A stretch of 64,000 bases of DNA from an uncultured Lachnospiraceae bacterium (GTDB lineage Bacteria > Bacillota > Clostridia > Lachnospirales > Lachnospiraceae): assembly GCA_910584685.1 (NCBI GenBank), contig CAJUAO010000005.1:62001-126000 (forward strand), read 5' to 3'. The notes under the pieces are model-generated. The model worked only from the letters and a program-made list of their open reading frames with translations, had not been told where the DNA came from and ran no database searches. Shown here in pieces: positions 52,241 through 60,946 of the stretch; the stretch's first letter is position 1, and every line of letters begins with the position of its first letter. Both the position numbers and the translations under genes were made by a program.

Positions 52241-54217
52241 ATGCCAGAATTTAAAATTCATTCCCCATATAAACCTACAGGCGACCAGCCCCAGGCAATA
52301 GCCGAGCTGGTAAAGGGCTTTAAGGAGGGCAACCAGTTCCAGACACTGCTGGGGGTTACAGGCTCCGGAAAGACATTTACCATGGCAAACGTTATACAGG
52401 AATTACAGAAACCGACGCTTATTATAGCCCACAACAAGACGCTTGCGGCGCAGCTTTACGGGGAATTTAAGGAGATGTTCCCTGAGAATGCGGTGGAGTA
52501 TTTCGTCTCCTATTATGACTATTATCAGCCTGAGGCTTACGTACCGTCTACCGATACCTACATTGAAAAGGATTCCTCTGTAAATGATGAGATAGATAAG
52601 CTGCGTCACTCGGCTACAGCCTCTCTCTCAGAGAGAAAGGACGTTATCATAGTATCCAGCGTGTCATGTATCTACGGACTTGGAAGCCCTATAGACTACA
52701 AGGAAATGGTAGTGTCCTTAAGGCCGTCCATGGAGATTGACCGTGACGAGGTGATTAGGAAGCTTATAAATATGCAGTATGACAGGAATGAAATGGATTT
52801 TAAGCGGGGCACCTTCCGTGTCAGGGGAGATGTTTTGGAGATTTTTCCGGCATATTCTGACGACAGGGCTGTAAGAGTGGAATTTTTTGGAGACGAGGTG
52901 GACAGAATAACAGAGATAGACAGCCTCACGGGAGAGGTAAAGTCAAGACTTGAGCATATAGCCATATTTCCCGCATCCCATTACGTAGTACCGCCGGAGA
53001 AAATACTTGAGGCAACGAAAAATATAGAGGCGGAGATGGAGGAGCGGGTCAGGTATTTTAAGAGCGAGGACAAGCTTTTAGAGGCGCAGCGTATAAGGGA
53101 AAGAACTATGTTTGACATAGAGATGATGAGAGAGACAGGCTTTTGCTCCGGCATAGAAAACTATTCAAGACATTTATCCTTCCTTCCTCCGGGAGCTACG
53201 CCACATACCCTTATAGATTATTTTCCCGATGATTTTCTTATGATAATTGACGAGTCCCACATTACCATACCACAGGTAAGGGGAATGTATGCGGGAGACC
53301 AGTCGAGAAAGACTACGTTAGTAGAGTATGGCTTCAGGCTTCCTTCGGCAAAGGATAACAGACCGTTGAATTTTGAAGAGTTTGAAAGTAAAATTGACCA
53401 GATGCTTTTTGTGTCTGCAACACCTAACGTATATGAGAGAGACCATGAGCTTCTTCGTACAGAGCAGATTATACGGCCTACGGGACTTTTAGACCCGGAT
53501 ATAGAGGTAAGGCCTGTGGAGGGGCAGATAGACGACCTTATAGGAGAGATAAAAAAGGAAACGGAAAAGAAAAATAAGGTACTGGTAACAACGCTTACAA
53601 AACGTATGGCGGAGGACTTAACCGACTATATGAAGGACGTAGGCGTAAGGGTAAAGTATCTTCACTCAGATATAGACACACTGGAGCGAACGGAAATAAT
53701 CAGAAATATGAGGCTTGACATGTTTGACGTCCTTGTGGGTATTAACCTCCTCAGAGAGGGGCTTGACATACCGGAAATATCCCTTGTAGCCATACTGGAC
53801 GCAGATAAAGAGGGCTTTTTGCGCTCGGAAACCTCCCTTATACAGACTGTGGGAAGGGCAGCCAGAAATGCAGACGGACACGTTATAATGTATGCAGATT
53901 CGGTGACGGCTTCAATGCAGGTGGCAATAGACGAGACAAAGCGGAGGAGGAAGATACAGGAGGAATATAACAAGGAGCACAATATTACGCCTACTACAAT
54001 TAAAAAGGCAGTGCGTGATTTAATCAGCATAACAAAGGAGGCAGCAAAGACAGCGGAGACCTTGGAGAAGGACCCTGAGTCTATGTCAGAGACAGAGCTT
54101 AAAAAGCTTATTACAAAGGTAAAGAAACAGATGGAGAAGGCGGCGGCGGAGCTGAATTTCGAGGCGGCGGCAGAGCTTAGAGACCAGATGATGGAGCTTA
54201 AGAAGTATCTGGAGTAG
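52241..54217 (+). CDS. uvrB: Excinuclease ABC subunit B
   Basis: 658 residues, the expected size. Start MPEFKIHSPYKPTGDQPQAI at 52241 with GAGAGG in front; longer frames back to 52145 are non-conserved. GVTGSGKTFTMANVI is Walker A, DYYQPEAYVPSTDTYIEKDSSVNDEIDKLRHSAT the beta-hairpin region, DESH the helicase motif, and a UVR domain ends it (about 620-655, EKAAAELNFEAAAELRDQMMELK). It loads onto damaged DNA from UvrA and recruits UvrC. A GAAC-N4-GTTC box lies upstream, so SOS control is likely. Confidence 0.97.
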   Translation: MPEFKIHSPYKPTGDQPQAIAELVKGFKEGNQFQTLLGVTGSGKTFTMANVIQELQKPTLIIAHNKTLAAQLYGEFKEMFPENAVEYFVSYYDYYQPEAYVPSTDTYIEKDSSVNDEIDKLRHSATASLSERKDVIIVSSVSCIYGLGSPIDYKEMVVSLRPSMEIDRDEVIRKLINMQYDRNEMDFKRGTFRVRGDVLEIFPAYSDDRAVRVEFFGDEVDRITEIDSLTGEVKSRLEHIAIFPASHYVVPPEKILEATKNIEAEMEERVRYFKSEDKLLEAQRIRERTMFDIEMMRETGFCSGIENYSRHLSFLPPGATPHTLIDYFPDDFLMIIDESHITIPQVRGMYAGDQSRKTTLVEYGFRLPSAKDNRPLNFEEFESKIDQMLFVSATPNVYERDHELLRTEQIIRPTGLLDPDIEVRPVEGQIDDLIGEIKKETEKKNKVLVTTLTKRMAEDLTDYMKDVGVRVKYLHSDIDTLERTEIIRNMRLDMFDVLVGINLLREGLDIPEISLVAILDADKEGFLRSETSLIQTVGRAARNADGHVIMYADSVTASMQVAIDETKRRRKIQEEYNKEHNITPTTIKKAVRDLISITKEAAKTAETLEKDPESMSETELKKLITKVKKQMEKAAAELNFEAAAELRDQMMELKKYLE

Positions 54218-54225
54218 GAATAAAA

Positions 54226-54295
54226 AAGTCTCGTCTAAAGCCGAGACTTGCAAATTCGTCAGAGCCGAATTTGTAGCGGGCATGAAGAAGTTTCC
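54226..54295 (+). ncRNA. Two-hairpin leader element, copy C2
   Basis: Stem 1 is AAGTCTCG (54226-54233) with CGAGACTT (54242-54249) and loop TCTAAAGC. Stem 2 is GCAAATTCG (54250-54258) with CGAATTTGT (54266-54274). The tail GGGCATGAAGAAGTTTCC follows. Compared with 12162-12249, stem 1 changes G-C to C-G and stem 2 changes G-C to A-T, both pairs kept. It begins nine bases after the uvrB stop and ends 38 bases before uvrA. Confidence 0.6.
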
Positions 54296-54333
54296 TAATT
54301 AAATAAAAAGCTAAGAAAGGTTTGGTAATATAA

Positions 54334-57165
54334 ATGAGCGACCAGAGAAAATACATTAAAATACGCGGTGCTGCAGAGCACAACCTTAAGAACGTAGACG
54401 TGGATATTCCGAGAAACGAATTTGTAGTTCTGACAGGCTTAAGCGGCTCAGGAAAGTCATCCCTTGCATTTGATACAATTTATGCAGAGGGACAGCGGCG
54501 TTATATGGAATCACTTTCCTCATATGCCCGTATGTTTTTAGGGCAGATGGAAAAGCCTAATGTAGAGAGTATAGAGGGCTTGTCTCCTGCTATATCTATA
54601 GACCAGAAATCAACAAACAGAAACCCACGCTCCACGGTAGGCACTGTTACGGAAATATATGATTATTTCAGGCTTTTATATGCGCGTATAGGAATACCCC
54701 ACTGTCCAAGCTGTCATAAGCCTATAAGCAGACAGTCAGTTGACCAGATGACTGATGTTATTATGGAGCTGCCTGAAAAGACAAAAATCCAGCTTTTGGC
54801 GCCTGTGGTAAGGGGAAAAAAGGGACGTCATGAGAAGGTTCTTGAGCAGGCAAAGAGGTCAGGCTTTGTGAGGGTAAATGTTGACGGAAATACGTATGAG
54901 TTAAGCGAGGATATTGCCCTTGATAAAAACATAAAGCATAACATAGAAATAGTGGTAGACCGTCTTGCAGTTAAGGAAGGAATAGAGCAGAGGCTTACAG
55001 ACTCCATAGAGACTGTGCTTAAGCTTACGGGAGGAATTATGACCGTGGATGTTATAGGCGGAGAGCCTATAAATTTCAGTTCAAGCTTTTCCTGCCCTGA
55101 CTGCGGAATAAGCATAGATGAAATAGAGCCAAGAAGCTTTTCCTTCAACAATCCCTTTGGGGCATGTCCCGTATGTGTGGGACTTGGATATAAGATGGAA
55201 TTTGATGAGGATTTAATGGTGCCGGACAAAAGCCTGAGTATAAATCAGGGCGCTATAGTGGCTATGGGCTGGCAGTCCTCAAATGACCCCAAAAGCTTTA
55301 CCTACGCTTTGCTTACGGCGCTTTCAAAGGAATATAAATTCAGCCTTGACACGCCTTTTAAGGATTTGCCTAAGAAGGCCCATGACGCTATTATGTATGG
55401 AACTGACGGAAAAAAGCTTCAGGTACATTATAAGGGCCAGCGGGGGGAGGGCGTTTATGACGTAGAGTTTGAGGGACTTATAAGAAATGAGGAAAGACGC
55501 TACAGAGAGACAGGCTCTGAGACCATGAAGCAGGAATATGAGGAGTTTATGAGAATAACCCCATGTAAGGAGTGTAAGGGACAGAGGTTAAAGAAGGAGT
55601 CTCTGGCAGTTACCATTGCAGACAAAAATATATATGATGTGACTGCAATGTCCATAGCCGCCCTTAAGGAGTTTCTTGAGAAGCTTGATATTACGGAAAG
55701 ACAGAAGTATATAGGAGGAGAAATCTTAAAGGAAATAAAGGCCCGTATAGGCTTTCTGTCAGATGTAGGCTTGGAATACCTTACGTTGACAAGAGCGACA
55801 GGCACATTGTCAGGAGGAGAGGCCCAGAGAATAAGGCTTGCAACACAGATAGGCTCAGGTCTGGTAGGAGTGGCGTATATTCTTGACGAGCCAAGCATAG
55901 GACTTCACCAGAGGGACAACGACAAGCTGTTAAACACTCTTCTCCACCTTAGAGACTTAGGAAATACCCTTATAGTTGTGGAGCATGACGAGGACACAAT
56001 GAGGGCGGCGGATTTTATAGTAGACGTAGGTCCCGGCGCAGGAAGTCACGGAGGAGAGATTATTGCAACAGGCACTGCCGAGGATATTATGAAAAATGAA
56101 GACTCAATAACAGGCCAGTATCTTAGCGGAAAAATAAAAATACCCGTTCCAAAGGAGAGAAGAAAGCCGACAGGCTATTTAAAGGTTATAGGAGCAAGTC
56201 AGAATAACCTTAAAAATATTGACGTGGAAATTCCTCTTGGCGTTATGACCTGCGTCACAGGAGTGTCAGGCTCAGGAAAAAGCTCCCTTGTAAATGAAAT
56301 ATTGTATAAGTCCCTTGCAAAGCAGCTAAACAGGGCAAGGACCATACCAGGCAGCCATAAGGAAATACAGGGAGTGGAGCAGCTTGATAAGGTTATTGAC
56401 ATAGACCAGTCTCCTATAGGAAGGACGCCAAGGTCAAATCCTGCCACCTACACAGGGGTGTTTGACCAGATAAGGGACTTGTTTGCAAGTACGGCAGACG
56501 CCAAGGCAAGAGGCTATACTAAGGGACGCTTCAGCTTTAATGTAAAAGGAGGACGCTGCGAGGCATGCTCGGGCGACGGTATAATTAAGATTGAAATGCA
56601 TTTTCTGCCTGACGTATATGTGCCATGCGAGGTATGCGGCGGAAAGCGCTACAACAGAGAAACTCTGGAGGTAAAGTATAAGGGAAAGAGTATATATGAC
56701 GTGCTTGATATGACTGTAGAGGAGGCGGTTAAGTTTTTTGAAAATGTTCCTACAATTCACAGAAAGATATCAACCTTAAATGAGGTAGGACTTTCATATG
56801 TTAAGCTGGGACAGCCTTCAACAGAGCTTTCCGGCGGCGAGGCTCAGAGAGTAAAGCTTGCTACGGAGCTTAGCCGCAGGGGTACGGGAAAGACCATATA
56901 TATACTTGACGAGCCTACCACGGGACTTCATTTTGCAGACGTCCACAAGCTGGTGGAGATACTCCGTAAGCTGTCTGACGGCGGTAATACGGTAGTAGTT
57001 ATAGAGCATAATCTTGACGTTATAAAGGTAGCGGATTATATTATTGACATAGGACCTGAAGGAGGCGATAAGGGAGGTACTATTGTGGCAACAGGCACGC
57101 CGGAGGAGCTTGCAAGGAAAAAGAAGTCGTATACGGGGCAGTTTTTAAAGAGGTATTTAAAGTAG
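54334..57165 (+). CDS. uvrA: Excinuclease ABC subunit A
   Basis: 943 residues, complete. Two ATP-binding halves (Walker A GLSGSGKSS and GVSGSGKSS, signatures LSGGEAQRIRLATQIGSG and LSGGEAQRVKLATEL), the zinc modules (CPSCHKP with CPDCGIS, CPVCVG, and CEACSGDG with CEVCGGKR), and Walker B ILDEPSIGLH and ILDEPTTGLH. It finds damage and hands it to UvrB. It follows uvrB after 116 bases, a gap filled by a two-hairpin element. The start has AAGAAAGG. Confidence 0.97.
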   Translation: MSDQRKYIKIRGAAEHNLKNVDVDIPRNEFVVLTGLSGSGKSSLAFDTIYAEGQRRYMESLSSYARMFLGQMEKPNVESIEGLSPAISIDQKSTNRNPRSTVGTVTEIYDYFRLLYARIGIPHCPSCHKPISRQSVDQMTDVIMELPEKTKIQLLAPVVRGKKGRHEKVLEQAKRSGFVRVNVDGNTYELSEDIALDKNIKHNIEIVVDRLAVKEGIEQRLTDSIETVLKLTGGIMTVDVIGGEPINFSSSFSCPDCGISIDEIEPRSFSFNNPFGACPVCVGLGYKMEFDEDLMVPDKSLSINQGAIVAMGWQSSNDPKSFTYALLTALSKEYKFSLDTPFKDLPKKAHDAIMYGTDGKKLQVHYKGQRGEGVYDVEFEGLIRNEERRYRETGSETMKQEYEEFMRITPCKECKGQRLKKESLAVTIADKNIYDVTAMSIAALKEFLEKLDITERQKYIGGEILKEIKARIGFLSDVGLEYLTLTRATGTLSGGEAQRIRLATQIGSGLVGVAYILDEPSIGLHQRDNDKLLNTLLHLRDLGNTLIVVEHDEDTMRAADFIVDVGPGAGSHGGEIIATGTAEDIMKNEDSITGQYLSGKIKIPVPKERRKPTGYLKVIGASQNNLKNIDVEIPLGVMTCVTGVSGSGKSSLVNEILYKSLAKQLNRARTIPGSHKEIQGVEQLDKVIDIDQSPIGRTPRSNPATYTGVFDQIRDLFASTADAKARGYTKGRFSFNVKGGRCEACSGDGIIKIEMHFLPDVYVPCEVCGGKRYNRETLEVKYKGKSIYDVLDMTVEEAVKFFENVPTIHRKISTLNEVGLSYVKLGQPSTELSGGEAQRVKLATELSRRGTGKTIYILDEPTTGLHFADVHKLVEILRKLSDGGNTVVVIEHNLDVIKVADYIIDIGPEGGDKGGTIVATGTPEELARKKKSYTGQFLKRYLK

Positions 57166-57275
57166 AAGAAAAATTAAGGAAGAAGAAAAATCAGGCAGGA
57201 TATATAAGACTCTATGAATTTACCATAACAGCCCTTAAGAGCAGAGGCATAAAATTTATTTGAAAAGGAGGAGCT

Positions 57276-57668
57276 ATGTGTGATTTTTGTAAAATTGCCA
57301 GCCACGAGATTAACGCAAATATAGTATATGAGGATGAGAGCATAATGGCGTTTTTGGACTATGAGCCTATAAACGAAGGACATATACTTATAATTCCCAA
57401 GGAGCATTTGTTAGATATAGATGAGATTTCTGATAAGTTACTGTACAGCATGCTGGATTTATCAAAAAGAATTGTTTCATCATTAAAGAAAGTATATTCC
57501 CCGGAGGGATACACAATTATGCAAAACGGAGGGGCGTTTAATGATTTAGGGCACTATCACCTGCATGTATTTCCACGCTATAAAGACGACGGCTTTGGCT
57601 GGACAGATTCAGGCATGCAGCATGACTGTTCCATGGAAGCGGCATTAAAAATAAAAGAAAATTTATAG
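57276..57668 (+). CDS. HIT-family nucleotide hydrolase
   Basis: 130 residues. A zinc- or dimer-related CDFCKIA start and EDESIMAFLDYEPINEGHILIIPKEH are typical, with the HIT motif DLGHYHLHVFPRY (His-x-His-x-His). Such proteins split nucleotide phosphoramidates or dinucleotides. An AAAGGAGG site precedes it. Probably housekeeping or scavenging; substrate unproven. Confidence 0.9.
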   Translation: MCDFCKIASHEINANIVYEDESIMAFLDYEPINEGHILIIPKEHLLDIDEISDKLLYSMLDLSKRIVSSLKKVYSPEGYTIMQNGGAFNDLGHYHLHVFPRYKDDGFGWTDSGMQHDCSMEAALKIKENL

Positions 57669-57750
57669 GAAAAAACAGGTCTGCGTCTGTACGGCATCCG
57701 CAGGCTTGTAAGTGTGAAATGCATAAAGCCGTGCAGAAAAGAGGATGAAA

Positions 57751-58257
57751 ATGAATAAAAATGTATTTAGAAATTTGTCATACGGAGTATATGTTATATC
57801 AACATGGGATGAGGGAAGGGCTACAGGCTGTACTGCCAACAGCGCCATGCAGATAACGTCATCTCCGGCAACCATAGCGGTAAGCATTAATCACGATAAC
57901 CATACAAACGCCTGTATAAAGGATACGGGAAGATTTGCCATATCAATACTTTCAGAAAAATCAGACCCGATGATAATAGGCACCTTTGGCTTTTATTCAG
58001 GAAAGGAAAAGAATAAATTTGACGAGGTAGAAAATAAATTATTTGCAAATATGCCTGTTGTTTCAGACGCATGCGGATATATTGCATGTGAGGTGATTGA
58101 TACGATGGAAACTGAAACCCATACAGTATTTTTGGGAAGAGTTATTGACGGAGACGTAAATGGAGCGGATACGCCTATGACATATGCATATTATCATAAT
58201 GTGGTGAAGGGAAAGAGTCCTAAAAATGCGCCGACGTATATAGCAGAGGAAAAATAA
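57751..58257 (+). CDS. Flavin reductase-like FMN-binding protein (short)
   Basis: 168 residues. FRNLSYGVYVISTWDEGRATGCTANSAMQITSSPATIAVSINHDNHTNACIKDTGRFAISILSEKS is the flavin reductase-like split barrel, as in high-molecular-weight rubredoxin or diaphorase N-domains of anaerobes. No rubredoxin domain is fused here. It binds FMN and may reduce O2 or other acceptors. The start may be 57745 or 57751. It follows the HIT gene after about 80 bases. Confidence 0.85.
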   Translation: MNKNVFRNLSYGVYVISTWDEGRATGCTANSAMQITSSPATIAVSINHDNHTNACIKDTGRFAISILSEKSDPMIIGTFGFYSGKEKNKFDEVENKLFANMPVVSDACGYIACEVIDTMETETHTVFLGRVIDGDVNGADTPMTYAYYHNVVKGKSPKNAPTYIAEEK

Positions 58258-58307
58258 ATTTTGGTTTATTCAGAATAAAGTAAAAGCTAATGTTAGGGAG
58301 GTGCAAA

Positions 58308-59102
58308 ATGCTTTACAGGCTTGACACGCTTGATGAAAACAGCATAAATCCTATTACGGGGAAAGGGTATGACGGTTCGTGGATTATTTTAATTCTTACC
58401 GACAGTGAGGATTATCAGTATATGTGCGGAAGCAGCAACGGCTGCGCCTACACCATAAAGGTCAGCCGTTCAAAAATTCCTGACTGGAAAATGGCAGTTG
58501 GCGACTTTATGGGATTTAGCGAAGCAAATGGAAAAAGTACAATATTAGTGATTGCGGAGGAAGAACTTAAATCAGTTAAAAGCCATTATTCGGGACATAA
58601 ATATAATGAATGCTTCCTTCGAGACAATGAGCCGTCTGTCTTAGTACACAGTACCCCTATAGCAAGCTGGGAGCTGATAAAGAAGGACGGTATGCTGAAA
58701 AGCTGGAATATGCTTAAAGCCCAAAAAGCCATTGAGGAGGAAAAGCCTATAGGAATACAGCTTGGAGACCCGGCAGATTTTAGCGATTATATTATGTTTG
58801 GCGGTGGAATTACCGGTGAAATTGTTGTAAGCTCAAAGCAGCAGGGTATGATTGTAATGGATGAAAACGCTGAATATTTTACGGGAGCAAGATTATACTT
58901 TGATGCAAAAAGGCTCGCGGAAGCAGGACTGCTTATCCGTGACGGATGTCATTTGAAGGTTAGGGATACGCTGCCTCTTGAGCCATATTTGATTTGGACT
59001 GCCACATGGGACAATATTGGGCTTTCAAGCCCCGTATCCACTCCGAGGATTTTTGCCGGTGAGGCTGATAAAAGGTTTCAAGCCTTATTTAACGACATTT
59101 AA
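58308..59102 (+). CDS. Unrecognised 264-residue protein, weakly ADP-ribosyltransferase-like
   Basis: Cytoplasmic, no signal peptide. I do not recognise a family. The segment VLVHSTPIASWELIKKDGMLKSWNML resembles the His-x-Thr/Ser strand and helix of Tpt1/KptA and DarT-type ADP-ribosyltransferases (LxHxT.......I...G.l), and later YFTGARLYFDAKRLAEAGLLIRDGCHLKVRDTL could hold strands of that fold. This is only a pattern likeness. The start at 58308 follows GGGAGG. A YIKA(D/E) repeat in another frame begins right at its stop. Confidence 0.4.
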   Translation: MLYRLDTLDENSINPITGKGYDGSWIILILTDSEDYQYMCGSSNGCAYTIKVSRSKIPDWKMAVGDFMGFSEANGKSTILVIAEEELKSVKSHYSGHKYNECFLRDNEPSVLVHSTPIASWELIKKDGMLKSWNMLKAQKAIEEEKPIGIQLGDPADFSDYIMFGGGITGEIVVSSKQQGMIVMDENAEYFTGARLYFDAKRLAEAGLLIRDGCHLKVRDTLPLEPYLIWTATWDNIGLSSPVSTPRIFAGEADKRFQALFNDI

Positions 59103-59106
59103 AATT

Positions 59107-59211
59107 CGGATATATAAAAATTGACTATATAAAAACCGAATATATAAAAGCTGACTATATAAAAGCCGAATATATAAAAGCTGATTATATAAAAGCCGTA
59201 TATATAAGTGA
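59107..59211 (+). repeat. 15-bp tandem repeat, seven copies
   Basis: Units such as CGAATATATAAAAGC and TGACTATATAAAAGC alternate, forming a 30-bp higher-order repeat. In one forward frame it is open and would encode YIKA(D/E) repeats up to a stop at 59246-59248, with no start codon. Each unit also carries a TATATAA. It lies directly after the stop of the 264-residue gene and before the Nudix gene. Confidence 0.8.
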
Positions 59212-59263
59212 TTGCGAAACTAATTACCTAAAGCTGTATATAAAATGAAAGGAGGAGCAGAAT

Positions 59264-59764
59264 ATGAGATTTACATATTGTCCCTATTGCGGAGAAAAGC
59301 TTATAAAAAAGGAGATTGGAGATGAAGGACTTATTCCCTACTGTGACAGATGTAAGGAACCGTTATGGGATATGTTTACCACGTCAGTTATCTGCGCAGT
59401 TATAAATGAATATAATGAGATTGCGCTTCTGCGTCAGGAATACGTTTCGGAAACAAAATACGTATGCGTGGCAGGAATAATGAAACCGGGTGAAAGCGGA
59501 GAGGAAGCAGCAGCCCGTGAAATTAAGGAGGAAACAGGCCTTAAGGTTGATGAGCTTAAATATATAAAAAGCTACCCGTATGAAAAAAAGGAAATGCTTA
59601 TGCTGGGCTATAGAGCTTACGTAAAAAAGGAAGAGCTGAAATTATCGGTAGAGGTAGACGCAGCTGAGTGGTTTCCTCTTTCAGAAAGCTTGGAAAAGCT
59701 GAGAGAGGGAGGAATAGCGTGGCAACTGGTGAAGCAGATAATAGAAGAAGCGCAGGCTGTTTAA
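59264..59764 (+). CDS. Nudix hydrolase with N-terminal zinc ribbon
   Basis: 166 residues. A zinc ribbon CPYCGEKL with CDRCKEPL (residues 6-35), as in NudC and some ADP-ribose pyrophosphatases, leads into the Nudix fold. The box GIMKPGESGEEAAAREIKEETGL holds the expected REIKEETG glutamates. It cleaves a nucleoside diphosphate linked to another moiety using Mg2+; the zinc ribbon suggests an NAD(H)-like substrate, uncertain. AAAGGAGG precedes the start. Confidence 0.88.
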   Translation: MRFTYCPYCGEKLIKKEIGDEGLIPYCDRCKEPLWDMFTTSVICAVINEYNEIALLRQEYVSETKYVCVAGIMKPGESGEEAAAREIKEETGLKVDELKYIKSYPYEKKEMLMLGYRAYVKKEELKLSVEVDAAEWFPLSESLEKLREGGIAWQLVKQIIEEAQAV

Positions 59765-59843
59765 TAGTTAAACAAGAAATAAAAGTGTTGTATAGATATA
59801 TCAAAAATAAAAGAAATTGAGGAATAAAGGAGTTTTTAAAGAT

Positions 59844-60464
59844 ATGGCTATGAATATGAAGGAAAGAATGCTTGCAAATCTTCCATACAAGGCTTGGATG
59901 GACGGCTTAGGACAGGAGCGTATGGAGAATAAAAGAAGAGTGTACAGATATAACAATCTTCCTCCTGACGATGTGGAGGAGGCAGACAGACTTATAAGGG
60001 ATATACTTGGAAAAGCAGGGGAGCATGTACATATGGAACCGCCTGTACATTTTGATTATGGAAGAAATACGGAGGTAGGGGATAATTTCTTTTCAAATTA
60101 TAACCTGACCATACTTGACGTAGGTAAAGTTAAAATAGGAAAAAATGCAATGTTTGCCCCCAATGTATCTATTTATACGGCAGGACATCCTATTCATCCT
60201 GACAGCAGAAATTCAGGATATGAATATGGGATTGACGTGACTATCGGAGATAATGTGTGGCTTGGGGGAAACGTGGTGGTAGTGCCGGGAGTAACCATTG
60301 GAAACAACGTGGTAGTAGGCGCAGGAAGCGTTGTTACAAAGGATATTCCTGACGGAGTAATAGCGGCGGGAAATCCCTGCAGGGTAATCAGGGAGATTAC
60401 GGAGGAGGACAGGGATTACTATTTTAAGGATAGGAAGTTTGATGTGGAGGATTACAGAGATTAG
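59844..60464 (+). CDS. Sugar O-acetyltransferase, Maa/LacA type
   Basis: 206 residues. The Mac domain start MKERMLANLPYKAWMDGLGQERMENKRRVYRYNNLPPDD and the hexapeptide beta helix (GDNFFSNYNLTILDVGKVKIGKNAMFAPNVSIYTAGHPIHPDSRNS, VWLGGNVVVVPGVTIGNNVVVGAGSVVTKDIPDGVIAAGNPCRVIREI) with catalytic His in AGHPIHP are complete. It moves acetyl from acetyl-CoA to maltose, galactoside or similar sugars. The start at 59844 has AAAGGAG at some distance; another is possible nine codons upstream. Confidence 0.92.
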   Translation: MAMNMKERMLANLPYKAWMDGLGQERMENKRRVYRYNNLPPDDVEEADRLIRDILGKAGEHVHMEPPVHFDYGRNTEVGDNFFSNYNLTILDVGKVKIGKNAMFAPNVSIYTAGHPIHPDSRNSGYEYGIDVTIGDNVWLGGNVVVVPGVTIGNNVVVGAGSVVTKDIPDGVIAAGNPCRVIREITEEDRDYYFKDRKFDVEDYRD

Positions 60465-60529
60465 GGCAATATCTATTAAGATTAATTTATGAAGCTATGT
60501 TATATTAAGCAGGGAAAGGGGTGTCATAT

Positions 60530-60946
60530 ATGAGCAAAAAGACAGTTGTAAAAAAGACAGTCGACTATATAGAAACGCATATTGACGAGGATTTGCCGCT
60601 TGATAAAATAGCAAACGCATTAAATTATTCAAAATTCTATATAGCAAGAATTTTTACCGAAGAAACGAAATGTACGGTTTATAAATACATACAGGGACGC
60701 AGATTGACTTTGGCGGCAAAAAAGCTTGCGGAAACAAGGCAGCCTATCGTTGAAATTGCTTATGAAGCGCATTATGATTCACAGCAGGCTTTCACATTGG
60801 CGTTTAAGCAATTTTATGGATGTACGCCTAAAATTTACCGGAAAAATGGAATATTTTATCCTAAGCAATCAAAGATAAGCATGAGGAAGTTTTTTGACGG
60901 ATATACATTTATGCATTATTCAGGAGGAGGTAAATTAGCGGCATGA
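60530..60946 (+). CDS. AraC-family transcriptional regulator, DNA-binding domain only
   Basis: 138 residues. Two helix-turn-helix units fill about 10-105 (ETHIDEDLPLDKIANALNYSKFYIARIFTEETKCTVYKYIQGRRLTLAAKKLAETRQPIVEIAYEAHYDSQQAFTLAFKQFYGCTPKIYRK). No effector domain is present, so it is like MarA or SoxS in size. It overlaps the ClpP gene by four bases (ATGA), so it is probably coregulated with it. The start at 60530 follows AGGGG. Confidence 0.9.
   Translation: MSKKTVVKKTVDYIETHIDEDLPLDKIANALNYSKFYIARIFTEETKCTVYKYIQGRRLTLAAKKLAETRQPIVEIAYEAHYDSQQAFTLAFKQFYGCTPKIYRKNGIFYPKQSKISMRKFFDGYTFMHYSGGGKLAA

Noticed and set aside
59107..59211. CRISPR array
   Set aside because: Units are 15 bp in direct tandem without spacers, and no cas gene is present.
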